Source of the DNA: JACZWL01 sp046756445
GTDB lineage: Bacteria > Pseudomonadota > Gammaproteobacteria > Steroidobacterales > Woeseiaceae
Direction of reading: 5' to 3'
Assembly (NCBI GenBank): GCA_046756445.1
Contig: JBHHWI010000050.1
Coordinates: 1 to 21,258, forward strand
Length of the DNA stretch: 21,258 bases
Below are positions 1-7,668 of the stretch, piece by piece (position 1 is the first letter of the stretch; each line of letters begins with the position of its first letter). The position numbers were made by a program, and so were the translations under genes. Below the pieces are notes generated by a model, which did not search any database, was not told the origin of the DNA, and saw only the letters and a program-made list of their open reading frames with translations.

Positions 1-54
1 TTCCAGACTGTTCTGCCGGAAGTTGGGAAAGTTCGGAAAGTTCGCTCCGGCACC

Positions 55-1644
55 TCACCTGGCTTCGCGCACCATTGATCGGACGTCCGCGAGCAGCTGT
101 CTGGCATCCCAGACGATGCCGTCTTTGACGGTGTAGCGGACGCCGCCCACCCGTTCGAGTTCGCCGGTTTCCCGGTTCAGGCGCATATGGCCGGTACCGT
201 ACAGCACCTTCAGATTCTGAACCGGGTTTTCATCAATGATGATCAGGTCCGCTTTCTTGCCCGGTACGACCGAGCCGATTTCCTCATCCAAACCCAGGAG
301 CTCTGCGCCATTCAGCGTTGCCGCCTGCACGACTTCGAGCGGATGAAAGCCCGCTTCCTGCAACAGTTCGAGTTCGCGAATCAGGGCGAAACCATAGACC
401 TTGAAGATAAAACCGGCATCCGAACCGGTAGCAACGCGGCCGCCGGCGTTCTTGTAATCATTGATGAACCGCATCCAGAGCCGGAAGTTCCTGCCCCACT
501 CGATTTCGTCGGTGGTCGTCCAGTCGAAATGATACGAGCCATGCAGCTCGGGATTCGGCATGAAAAACTTCCGCAATGCGGGGAGCGTGTATTTCCCATG
601 CCATTCCCTGTCGCGCGCACGAACGACGTCGCGGTTGGCCTCATAAATCGTGAATGTCGGTACGAGCGTAAAGTCGAGCGACAAGAGTTCGTTCAACACC
701 CCCTTCCATTTTTCGGAGCCTGGGGCTGCGGCTTGCTTCCACAGCCTGCCGGCCTGACCGAAGCGCCACTGTTCATCGTAGTAGTTGTAACCGGGTGGAT
801 AGTCCTGGATCGTGCGGTCGTCGAAAAGCGCCTCGGGCAGTCCGTACCAATGCTCCATGCTGTCGAGGCCCCATCTTGCGCTCGTCAGTACGTTCACTTT
901 GTACACGCCGACCTGGTCGTGATGACTGGATGTGGTCTTGCCGAGGCGCTTTGCTTCCGCAATCACTGCCTTGCTGGCCGGCTCGGTCGCGCCACGCAAT
1001 TTCACGCCATCGGCGCCGCGCCTGATCACTGCTTTCGTCCACTCGCGCGCGCCCTTCGCATCGACGATGTCGCGGCCGGGAAACATGCTGTGAACAAAGA
1101 TCCTGGGTGCGGTTATCTCGTTCGCAGCGCTGCGTTTCTTGTGATCGACGGTCCAGCCGAGGCCCATGATCCCGCCGACATCCCTTACTGTCGTAACACC
1201 GTGGCCCATCCAGAGCTTGAACACATACTCGGGCGGGACGACCGGGCCGGCGAGCCCTTGCATCGGATTGCCCGCGTGCGCATGCGAATCGATGAGTCCG
1301 GGCATGACATACATGCCTGCACCATCGATCACATAGGCGCCCTCGGAATCCTCCGGTGCCTCGTTTTGGATGCTGGCAATGCGGTCGCGACGAATCGTGA
1401 TCGTCACCGGGCCGCGCGGCGGCGCGCCGGCTCCATCGATGAGTACGACATCTTTGAGTATCAACAGGTCAAACGGGCCCCGACCTTCGCCATCGGGACG
1501 GTCCGGTGCCGGCGCCGGAATGTCGATGCCGGCGGCCACAGCCCTTTGCGCATACTCCTCCCCAGGAAGGTCGTCCGCTGCCAGCCTGGAGGCTGCGGCA
1601 AATAGCATGATCGGCAAATAGATCACTTTGCTCTTATTTCTCAT
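55..1644 (-). CDS. Exported metal-dependent amidohydrolase, imidazolonepropionase/Xaa-Pro dipeptidase-like
   Basis: A 529-residue amidohydrolase-superfamily enzyme, probably hydrolysing a cyclic amide or dipeptide-like substrate in the periplasm. Residues 1-23 look like a signal peptide (basic start, hydrophobic stretch, small residues before ADD). The metal centre is complete by eye: HAH at 121-123 (LIDSHAH), a candidate carboxylated Lys at 215 (ADGVKLRG), His 241/242 (SSHHD), His 264 (DSMEHW) and Asp 409 (ATGSDAG). The C-terminal VVPGKKADLIIID segment is the usual second part of the composite beta-sandwich. The ATG overlaps the last 11 bases of the upstream amidohydrolase gene, and an AGGTGG-like ribosome binding site lies inside that gene, so the two are probably translationally coupled. 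The true substrate cannot be read from sequence; imidazolonepropionase itself is unlikely because the protein is exported and no hut genes are nearby. Confidence 0.9.
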   Translation of the reverse strand: MRNKSKVIYLPIMLFAAASRLAADDLPGEEYAQRAVAAGIDIPAPAPDRPDGEGRGPFDLLILKDVVLIDGAGAPPRGPVTITIRRDRIASIQNEAPEDSEGAYVIDGAGMYVMPGLIDSHAHAGNPMQGLAGPVVPPEYVFKLWMGHGVTTVRDVGGIMGLGWTVDHKKRSAANEITAPRIFVHSMFPGRDIVDAKGAREWTKAVIRRGADGVKLRGATEPASKAVIAEAKRLGKTTSSHHDQVGVYKVNVLTSARWGLDSMEHWYGLPEALFDDRTIQDYPPGYNYYDEQWRFGQAGRLWKQAAAPGSEKWKGVLNELLSLDFTLVPTFTIYEANRDVVRARDREWHGKYTLPALRKFFMPNPELHGSYHFDWTTTDEIEWGRNFRLWMRFINDYKNAGGRVATGSDAGFIFKVYGFALIRELELLQEAGFHPLEVVQAATLNGAELLGLDEEIGSVVPGKKADLIIIDENPVQNLKVLYGTGHMRLNRETGELERVGGVRYTVKDGIVWDARQLLADVRSMVREAR

Positions 1645-3451
1645 AAACCACCTTTCCGCCGACGACCGTCATCAACACCGCGACATCCTTGATGCCGTCG
1701 GGATCCATTGTCAGCAGGTTGTCCGAAAGGACCACTAAGTCGGCGAGCTTGCCAACCGTGATCGAGCCCTTGATGTCGTCCTCGTATGCGGCATATGCCG
1801 TGTTCAGTGTATACGCCTGTATCGCTTCCTCGATCGTGATCTTCTCGCCCGGGAACCAGCCGCCTTCGGGCTGCCCCGATAAGGTCTTGCGCGTCACCGC
1901 CGCGTAGAGGCCGAGCATGGGATTGAGGTAATAACGCGATGCGTTGGTACCGGGTGAGTCCGAGCCGAAGCAGAGCACGAATCCCGAGTCCCAGATGCGA
2001 CGGAACGCATAGGCGCCCCGCGACCGTTCCCGGCCAATGCGCTCTTCCATCCAGCGCATGTCATCGGCAGTATGGTACGGCTGCATCTCCGCGACGATGT
2101 TCATCCTGCCGCCCCGCTCGATGTCTCTGTCGGTCATGACCTGCGCATGTACCAGACGAAATCGCCTGTCCTTCTCGCCATTCCTGGCGATGATCCGCTC
2201 GAGCATGTCCATCAGGTACGCATTCGCCTCGTCGCCAATCGCGTGTACCGTCAGTTGAATGCCAGCGTTATCGGCCTCGAGCGCCAATCGCTCGAGACGG
2301 CTTTGCATGAGCTCGGGATGTTCCGGGTGACGCTCGAACGGAAACATGATGTCACGCCAGATGCCGCGGCTCGCCGGGTTGTGTGTATAGGGTTCGTAGA
2401 ATCGCGCCGAGCTGTTGCCCATGATGCCGTCTATCCATGCCTTGACCGCGCCGAAACGAATCCACTCGTCGCCGAAGCCGACGCGAATGCCGAGCGCGGC
2501 CATGGAGTCCCATTGATCGAGCGGCGGGCGATAGCGCACACGCGCCGTCATCAATCCCCTGTCCCGCAACTCCCTGTATAGGTCCACCTGAATCGGTGCC
2601 GAGGTGACGTCGGAGTAACTCGTGACACCGACGCGCTTCATCTGATCCCAGGCTTTGAGTGTCTCCTGAACGCGCTGTTCTCTGGACCGCTCCGGGATGA
2701 ACTGATTGAAAAACGCGCGAACGTTGTCCCGTACCATGACTGTGGACTCGACCGAGCCTTCCACCGGGTTGAACAGCGCGCCTGTCGTCTCGCCGATACG
2801 ATCGCGCTCGACGGCAATGCCGGCAGGATCGCGACTCCCACGGACGATGCCAGCGATCTCCATTGCCTTGCTGTTGGCCAGATAGACCCTTCGATCGTAG
2901 CGATTGACCAGGACAGGCCGGTCTCCCGTGAATCCGTCGATCATGTGCTTGCTGGGCAGGAACAACTCGCCGTACAGGTCGTCCGGGTTGACTTCGACGC
3001 CCGCTTCGCCGATATCACCTGCCGCCCAGGACTGGTAGGCGGACCAGTCGCCGCCGGTGATCCAGGTCCCCGGCGCGTAGCGCGCGTCAACCGCCCTGAT
3101 GCGCGATGCGAATTCCCGCTCTTCCGACACATCGAGGAGGTTCAGGCCATACAGGAGTTTGCCGGTCTGATCGAAATGCACGTGATTGTCGTTGAATCCG
3201 GGCAATACGAGCCTGCCGCCGAGGTCAATCACACGTGTCCGATCGCCGATATGGTCCTCGACGCCTGTATCGGACCCCACGTAGATGATATTTTGCCCGA
3301 GTGCGGCCACTGCTTCGGCCCTCGGCTTGTCGCTGTCGACAGTCCAGATCACACCGCGCCTGAGAACCAGCTCTGCCTCCTGTGCCGACGCCAGGCAGCA
3401 GGCGGCGAGGGCCAGGCACAGGACGCCGGATTTACGCGCAACGAGGATCAT
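1634..3451 (-). CDS. Exported amidohydrolase, YtcJ-like (Amidohydro_3)
   Basis: A 605-residue YtcJ-type amidohydrolase. Family members hydrolyse N-substituted amides, N-acyl compounds or related exo-amide bonds, and the specificity here is unknown. The N-terminus is exported: after a hydrophobic stretch, LAAC (residues 15-18) could be a lipobox, while ASAQ at 21-24 could be a signal peptidase I site, so lipoprotein or soluble periplasmic form is undecided. Visible ligands are HVH at 90-92 (NDNHVHF), Lys 337 (VKAWIDG), His 403 (TVHAIGDE), His 435 (LVHAQ) and Asp 498 (FGSDSP), all expected for an active enzyme. It is the first gene of a two-gene operon with the next amidohydrolase, overlapping it by 11 bases. 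The start is an ATG with only a weak AAGAAA-like ribosome binding site. Transcription probably begins in the AT-rich spacer to its right. Confidence 0.9.
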   Translation of the reverse strand: MILVARKSGVLCLALAACCLASAQEAELVLRRGVIWTVDSDKPRAEAVAALGQNIIYVGSDTGVEDHIGDRTRVIDLGGRLVLPGFNDNHVHFDQTGKLLYGLNLLDVSEEREFASRIRAVDARYAPGTWITGGDWSAYQSWAAGDIGEAGVEVNPDDLYGELFLPSKHMIDGFTGDRPVLVNRYDRRVYLANSKAMEIAGIVRGSRDPAGIAVERDRIGETTGALFNPVEGSVESTVMVRDNVRAFFNQFIPERSREQRVQETLKAWDQMKRVGVTSYSDVTSAPIQVDLYRELRDRGLMTARVRYRPPLDQWDSMAALGIRVGFGDEWIRFGAVKAWIDGIMGNSSARFYEPYTHNPASRGIWRDIMFPFERHPEHPELMQSRLERLALEADNAGIQLTVHAIGDEANAYLMDMLERIIARNGEKDRRFRLVHAQVMTDRDIERGGRMNIVAEMQPYHTADDMRWMEERIGRERSRGAYAFRRIWDSGFVLCFGSDSPGTNASRYYLNPMLGLYAAVTRKTLSGQPEGGWFPGEKITIEEAIQAYTLNTAYAAYEDDIKGSITVGKLADLVVLSDNLLTMDPDGIKDVAVLMTVVGGKVVYEK

Positions 3452-3495
3452 TTTCTTGCTGATATGTTTCTTTAATAATGTTTATTAACTTTTTG

Positions 3496-3525
3496 TTTAT
3501 AAATATGTATTGTTATTCGTCCCAA
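3496..3525 (-). promoter_or_regulatory. Candidate sigma70-type promoter for the amidohydrolase operon
   Basis: On the minus strand TTGGGA (3525-3520, 4 of 6 to the -35 consensus) is followed after 18 bases by TATAAA (3501-3496, 5 of 6 to the -10 consensus), inside a markedly AT-rich stretch (about 3465-3520) of an otherwise GC-rich window. This would start transcription about 40 bases upstream of the ATG at 3451. It is a pattern match only. Confidence 0.3.
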
Positions 3526-3558
3526 GTATTGCCAGCACTTGATCGGGAACAATCAGCC

Positions 3559-3589
3559 TATGATGGTGCCACCAGAGAGCGCCATCATA
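3559..3589. promoter_or_regulatory. Inverted repeat, candidate operator or 5' UTR hairpin
   Basis: TATGATGGTGC (3559-3569) and GCGCCATCATA (3579-3589) form 11-base arms with one mismatch (a G-U pair if transcribed), separated by 9 bases. The repeat ends 22 bases before the start of the exported NADP-binding protein and sits in the divergent spacer shared with the amidohydrolase operon. About 20 bases between arm centres suits a dimeric helix-turn-helix regulator; a hairpin in the leader is the alternative. No T-run follows, so a terminator is unlikely. Confidence 0.45.
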
Positions 3590-3611
3590 ACAACAAGAAT
3601 GGACCACAAAG

Positions 3612-4457
3612 ATGAAAAAGATGAAAGCAAGCCGGCGCGTGATTCTGATTAATTCGATGCTGGTCTTCCTCACCGGCGTCAATGTCTGCGAGGCCGATGA
3701 TGGCGATTCCGATCCGGTCGTCGGTGTGATCGGAACGGGGGACATGGGCGATTCCCTCGGTCCGCGCTTTGCCGATCTCGGCTATTCCGTTGTTTATGGC
3801 TCAAGAGACCCGGCCAGTGAAAAGGCTCAGTCGCTGGTCAGAAAGACCGGCCACAAAGCCCGCGTGACGACTCAGAAGGGCGCGGCACAGGCCGGGGACA
3901 TTGTGGTACTGGCAGTACCGTGGCCGGCCATGGAGACGGTTGCGAAAAACCTCGGGCCGCTTGACGGCAAGATCGTCATCGATATCTCGATGCCGGCAGA
4001 CCAGGGGGAAGATGGCTATCCCGTGTCGATGGTAGAAACCTCGAGCGCCGAGATGATCCAGTCCTGGAATCCCGGCGCGCGCGTCGTGAAGGCGTTTGCA
4101 ACCCTGGGCAGCTTCGTCATCGATGACCCGGAGGTCGTTGGCGGACCCGTCACAGTGCCGATTGCGGCAGATGACCGTGCGGCAAAGGAACAGGTCGGCA
4201 GGATTGTCGCCGCAATGGGCCTCGATCCCGTGGATTCGGGACCATTGCGCATGTCCCGGGAGATCGAGGCCCTGCAACGCATATACATGATCCCCTTGTT
4301 ACAGCGCCGAACTGCTGCGTGGGAACCCTACTTCCGGCGCAGCTATTTCTGGGAGTGCATCTGGCCGGACGACTGGAGCGTGCCGGTAGCCGATGCCGAA
4401 GACCTGGCAGAAATGCCGCAGACGCAGGGAGCGCCCGAAGCCTGTCCCGGTACATAG
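3612..4457 (+). CDS. Exported NADP-binding oxidoreductase (F420-dependent NADP reductase-like fold)
   Basis: A 281-residue protein with a Rossmann domain of the NADP oxidoreductase/F420-dependent NADP reductase type (PF03807-like). GTGDMG at 41-46 is the dinucleotide-binding loop, and GSRDP at 63-67 after the second strand is typical of NADP rather than NAD binding. VLAVPW (about 99-104) and VVKAFATLG (158-166) match later conserved blocks of the family. Unlike the cytosolic members, it begins with a basic, hydrophobic leader (MKKMK... to about residue 28), suggesting export. The tail beyond the Rossmann domain (about 225-281) is rich in Trp and acidic residues and not recognised. The ribosome binding site is weak (GGA about 9 bases upstream). 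The partner and substrate are unknown. An F420-dependent reaction is doubtful, since many members of this fold do not use F420. Confidence 0.8.
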   Translation: MKKMKASRRVILINSMLVFLTGVNVCEADDGDSDPVVGVIGTGDMGDSLGPRFADLGYSVVYGSRDPASEKAQSLVRKTGHKARVTTQKGAAQAGDIVVLAVPWPAMETVAKNLGPLDGKIVIDISMPADQGEDGYPVSMVETSSAEMIQSWNPGARVVKAFATLGSFVIDDPEVVGGPVTVPIAADDRAAKEQVGRIVAAMGLDPVDSGPLRMSREIEALQRIYMIPLLQRRTAAWEPYFRRSYFWECIWPDDWSVPVADAEDLAEMPQTQGAPEACPGT

Positions 4458-4482
4458 CAAAACGAGCGACAGAATTCCGGTA

Positions 4483-4584
4483 ATGGTAGGACCCGACGAT
4501 ATTCCGCGTACGGTGATCGGCGGCACCGCGGAGAGAGCACTCGATCACCTGTCCTGTGACGTGCTGATTTTCAGGGCAGAATGA
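4483..4584 (+). pseudogene. Remnant of a universal stress protein (UspA family) C-terminus
   Basis: An open frame of 33 codons ends in IGGTAERALDHLSCDVLIF, which matches by eye the C-terminal signature of UspA/UspE proteins (GNTAERVLDHLxCDVLVV), the part that closes the nucleotide-binding site and the last strand. The preceding DDIPR stands where the usual TGIPG would be. A full domain is about 140-150 residues and nothing UspA-like is visible upstream, where the preceding gene ends at 4457. It therefore appears to be the surviving tail of a deleted gene, lying between two convergent genes. Recognition is from memory of the family motif. Confidence 0.6.
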
Positions 4585-4626
4585 AGCCCGGCGCCTGTCT
4601 CGATACTCCGCAGGGCCGCGGGCGGC

Positions 4627-6729
4627 CTATTCCGTGACGCCGACAAGATCCAGGTAGAACGCATAAACCAGCGCCAGCTCGCGAAGCGGCTGATAACGGC
4701 CCGTCTTGCCGCTGTGCCCGGCACCCATATCCGTATTGAGGATCAAGCGGTTGTCGTCGGTTTTGCTCGCCCGGAGCCTGGCCACCCATTTCGCGGGTTC
4801 CCAATATTGCACCTGCGAATCGTGCAGCGCGGCGGTCGCGATGATATTCGGATAGCCCTTGTTTCCGATGTTGTCGTAGGGGGAATACGACAGCATGTAC
4901 TCATAGTCACGCTTGTCGTTCGGATTGCCCCACTCGTCGTACTCCGACGTGACCAGCGGAATCTCGGGGTCGAGCATCGTCGTGACAACATCGACGAATG
5001 CGACCTCGATATCGATGCCCTTGTAAAGTTCCGGCGCCATATTGACAACCGCACCCATCAACAAGCCGCCGGCACTGACGCCGGTCGCAAAAACGTGCTC
5101 GGATGATGTGTATCCCTGCTCGATCAGGTGATTCGTACAGTCGATGAAGTCGGTGAACGTGTTCATCTTGTTCAGCTCCCGGCCCTCGTAGTACCACTTG
5201 CGACCCAGTTCTGAACCTCCGCGTATGTGGGCGATCGCGTAGATAAATCCGCGATCCAGCAGGCTAAGAACGGTCTCATCGAACTCGGGATAGATCGTGT
5301 CACCGTAGGAGCCGTAACCGTATTGCAGCAGCGGGTTCCTGCCGTTCCTGACCATGCCTTTTCGATAGACCAGCGAGATCGGTACCTCGGCACCGTCTCG
5401 GGCCGTCGCGAAAAGGCGCTCTGACCGATAATTGTTCTTGTCGAAGCCGCCGAGCACCTGCTCTTCCCTGAGAAACGTCTTCGCGTGAGTGTCGAGGTCG
5501 ATGTCGTAGGTCGTCTCCGGCGTCGTCATGGATTCATAGACGAAGCGGAAAGACTTCGCATCGTATTCGTAGTTGTCGTCGCCCGAAGCCGCATACACCG
5601 GCTCATCGAATTCGACTATGCGACGCTGGCCCGAACTTATGTCGATCGTTGCGATTTTGCCGAGACCCTTGTCGGTTTCCTCGATGACGATATGGTCCTT
5701 GAACACGGTGACCGTTTCCAGGAGAACATCATCCCTGTGCGGCACCACAACGCGCCAGTTTTCTTTCGCTGTTTTGTCGATGGGCGTCACCATCAACTTG
5801 AAGTTTTCCGCACCATCGTTGGTCACGATATAGAAGCGCCCCTCGCCATCGGTCACCTCGTATTCATGCTTCGGTTCCCTGGCGAGGAAGAGTGTCGGTT
5901 TCGCGCCGGGATCGTTTGCGTCGAGGTAGTACTCCTCCGACTGGTCGGTGCTATAGGTCGTGATATACAGGTATCGCTCCGACAATGCCTTGCTGACGGA
6001 AACGTTAAAGGTCTCGTCTTCTTCCTCGTAGACGAGTTCGTGCGTATCCGAACCGATTTCGTGTCTGTATATGCGGTCCCAGCGCAGGGTCTCCAGGTCC
6101 TGTTTGACATAGAGCACCGTCTTCCCGTCGCCCGCCCACTCGAAGTTGTCGGTGATCCCGGGAATGCTGTCATCGAGCAACTCCCCCGTTTCGAGATCAA
6201 CGAACTTCAGCGTGTAGAAGCGGCGACCAACGACGTCGACCGGAAAAGCGCCAAGCTTGTGGTCCGAGCTTGGTTCGAAATCATCGACGTCGTAATAGTC
6301 GTGTCCCTCGGCGACCCTGTTGACGTCGAGCAGTATTTCCTCCTCCGCATCCAGCGATCCCTTCCTGCGGCAGTAGATCGGATACTCACGGTCCTTCTCA
6401 TAACGGTAGTAGTAGAAGTAATCGCCGTACCTGTACGGCACCGATTCTTCCTCGGGCTCAGTGCGTGTCTTCATCTCCTGAAACAGGGTTTCCTGCAATT
6501 TTGCCGTGTGCGCCATGACCTTGGCGGCGTACGCGTTCTCCTCCTCCAGATAGGCCAGCACATCGAGGTTATCGCGCTCATTCAGCCAGAAGTAGTCGTC
6601 GATTCTGACATCACCGTGAAGTTCCAGCCGGTGAGGCAGTTTCTTCGCAACGGGTGGCATCAGAGCTTCATCGGAACAAGCCGACAACAGGAAGAACATG
6701 GGCCAGAGAAGCGGGCAAAATCGCATCAC
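4627..6729 (-). CDS. Lipoprotein S9A serine peptidase, oligopeptidase B (protease II)-like
   Basis: A 700-residue prolyl-oligopeptidase-family enzyme whose sequence resembles oligopeptidase B, which cleaves short peptides after Arg or Lys. An N-terminal beta-propeller (roughly 70-440) gates a C-terminal alpha/beta-hydrolase domain. The catalytic triad is visible: Ser 552 (TGVSAGG), Asp 637 (LHDSQV) and His 672 (GAGHSG). VAFVDVVTTMLD and the TSEYDEWGNP block are diagnostic of the B type; the second acidic residue of that block is Asp where Glu is common. The start carries a lipobox, LSAC at 15-18 after a hydrophobic stretch, so this copy is a predicted lipoprotein, unlike cytosolic PtrB. The start is GTG at 6729 (AGGA 10 bases upstream) or the ATG one codon later. 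The size fits the family (about 690-720). Confidence 0.93.
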   Translation of the reverse strand: MMRFCPLLWPMFFLLSACSDEALMPPVAKKLPHRLELHGDVRIDDYFWLNERDNLDVLAYLEEENAYAAKVMAHTAKLQETLFQEMKTRTEPEEESVPYRYGDYFYYYRYEKDREYPIYCRRKGSLDAEEEILLDVNRVAEGHDYYDVDDFEPSSDHKLGAFPVDVVGRRFYTLKFVDLETGELLDDSIPGITDNFEWAGDGKTVLYVKQDLETLRWDRIYRHEIGSDTHELVYEEEDETFNVSVSKALSERYLYITTYSTDQSEEYYLDANDPGAKPTLFLAREPKHEYEVTDGEGRFYIVTNDGAENFKLMVTPIDKTAKENWRVVVPHRDDVLLETVTVFKDHIVIEETDKGLGKIATIDISSGQRRIVEFDEPVYAASGDDNYEYDAKSFRFVYESMTTPETTYDIDLDTHAKTFLREEQVLGGFDKNNYRSERLFATARDGAEVPISLVYRKGMVRNGRNPLLQYGYGSYGDTIYPEFDETVLSLLDRGFIYAIAHIRGGSELGRKWYYEGRELNKMNTFTDFIDCTNHLIEQGYTSSEHVFATGVSAGGLLMGAVVNMAPELYKGIDIEVAFVDVVTTMLDPEIPLVTSEYDEWGNPNDKRDYEYMLSYSPYDNIGNKGYPNIIATAALHDSQVQYWEPAKWVARLRASKTDDNRLILNTDMGAGHSGKTGRYQPLRELALVYAFYLDLVGVTE

Positions 6730-6860
6730 AATTATTGAATCCTGCGGTACTCATCAGTAACCGCGATTATCGACGCGATCGAAACAATTGCAATCGTGCA
6801 TGATCTGCGCAACAGTCAGGGAGTCCGATCCGAGCAAAAAATAATGCGGGAGATAACAAT

Positions 6861-7229
6861 ATGAACTTTCTGGATAAGCTTGCCCCTCACATGCACTGGC
6901 TGATCAGGTTGTCGGTGGCAGCTACCTTCATTACACACGGCATACCCAAGTTTCCGCCAGATAGTCTGGTGCAGATGGGCATGCCGGTTGTCGTCGGCTG
7001 GCTCGTCGCCTTCGGTGAGGTAGGGGCCGGCCTGGCCCTCATCGTCGGCGCATTCACCGACGAGCGCCTGACGCGCCTCGGCGGATTGATTGTCGTGATC
7101 ATCATGATCGGCGCGATCAGTCTTGTCCACTTCCAGAACGGCTGGTTCGTACAAAACAGCGGCATGGAATTCCAGGTGCTGCTTCTCGCGGCCGGCATGT
7201 ATTTCCTGACCAAGGGCAACAAGGTCTGA
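6861..7229 (+). CDS. DoxX family small membrane protein
   Basis: A 122-residue protein with four predicted membrane segments (about 12-30, 41-65, 70-92 and 100-117). It matches the DoxX family: FITHGIPKF near the start of helix 1, GEVGAGLALIVGAF in helix 2 and a final helix ending in YFLTKG. DoxX members are linked to quinone or thiosulfate redox chemistry and oxidative stress in some bacteria, but most are uncharacterised and no specific role is assigned here. A good ribosome binding site (GGGAG, 8 bases upstream) supports the start. It stands alone, divergent from the S9 peptidase and followed by a spacer without a clear terminator. Confidence 0.85.
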   Translation: MNFLDKLAPHMHWLIRLSVAATFITHGIPKFPPDSLVQMGMPVVVGWLVAFGEVGAGLALIVGAFTDERLTRLGGLIVVIIMIGAISLVHFQNGWFVQNSGMEFQVLLLAAGMYFLTKGNKV

Positions 7230-7413
7230 TCGACGGCCCGGGCGGGCACCGGAAGGCGACTTCGGGCAAGAGCCCGCAGGCGTCAAGCTTGCCCCGATTG
7301 CGGTAGTCTGTGAACTTCCTCGAAGCCCTTGTCGACGCTGGCCGCATCTGTGAATATGGTCTTAAGGTAGGCAGCCAAACAAGAGCAATAAACCCGCTCA
7401 AGGGGGGTGAATC
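7230..7413. other. Spacer between doxX and the oxidoreductase remnant
   Basis: No gene is seen here. The spacer holds overlapping short inverted repeats (CGGGC 7263-7267 with GCCCG 7272-7276, and GGGCAAG 7264-7270 with CTTGCCC 7288-7294) that could form alternative hairpins after doxX, but without a T-run. Its last part should carry the promoter for the remnant frame that starts at 7414. Confidence 0.4.
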
Positions 7414-7668
7414 ATGGATCGCCGCCGTTACTGCCGATCTGCCATCGGCCCTGCCGTCGCCACGGTATTTCCTGCCGCTCAGTCGCTGGCCGCCCGCTTG
7501 CGGATGCTGACCACCGTATCCGGTGATATCGATGCGATTACCGGCAGCGGTGGCGAGACAATCCTGCAAAAGGATGCCGTCCAGGAACTCAGCGACAGTC
7601 GGCGAGCGCGCCTTTTGCTGCCGGACAACCTGTTCCGTCTAAATGCAAATATTGACCCGACCGTCTGA
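7414..7668 (+). pseudogene. Remnant N-terminus of a Tat-exported FAD-binding oxidoreductase
   Basis: An 84-codon frame with a very strong ribosome binding site (AGGGGGG at 7401-7407, 6 bases before the ATG). MDRRRYC followed by a hydrophobic run resembles a twin-arginine signal. The next part (LRMLTTVSGDIDAITGSGGE... AVQEL...LLLP...RLNANID) resembles by eye the start of berberine-bridge-type FAD-linked oxidases, which normally continue for about 400 more residues through the FAD domain. Here about eight residues seem to be missing after LLLPDN, and the frame stops shortly after NANID. No FAD-domain sequence follows: the next gene begins inside the frame. This looks like a deletion remnant. 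It may still be translated and act as a leader for the gene below. Confidence 0.55.

Noticed and set aside
187..1605. Long plus-strand open frame of 472 codons opposite the first amidohydrolase
   Set aside because: It is the antisense shadow of a gene with complete catalytic motifs; its translation has no recognisable domain and its length follows from GC-rich codon use.
4801..4814. CCAATATTGCACCT resembling the terminal repeat of the element at the right end
   Set aside because: It lies in conserved S9 coding sequence (VQYWEP), has no partner repeat, and shares only about 11 bases.
5485..6738. Plus-strand open frame of 417 codons opposite the S9 peptidase
   Set aside because: Antisense to a well-supported gene, Val/Arg-rich with no family pattern.
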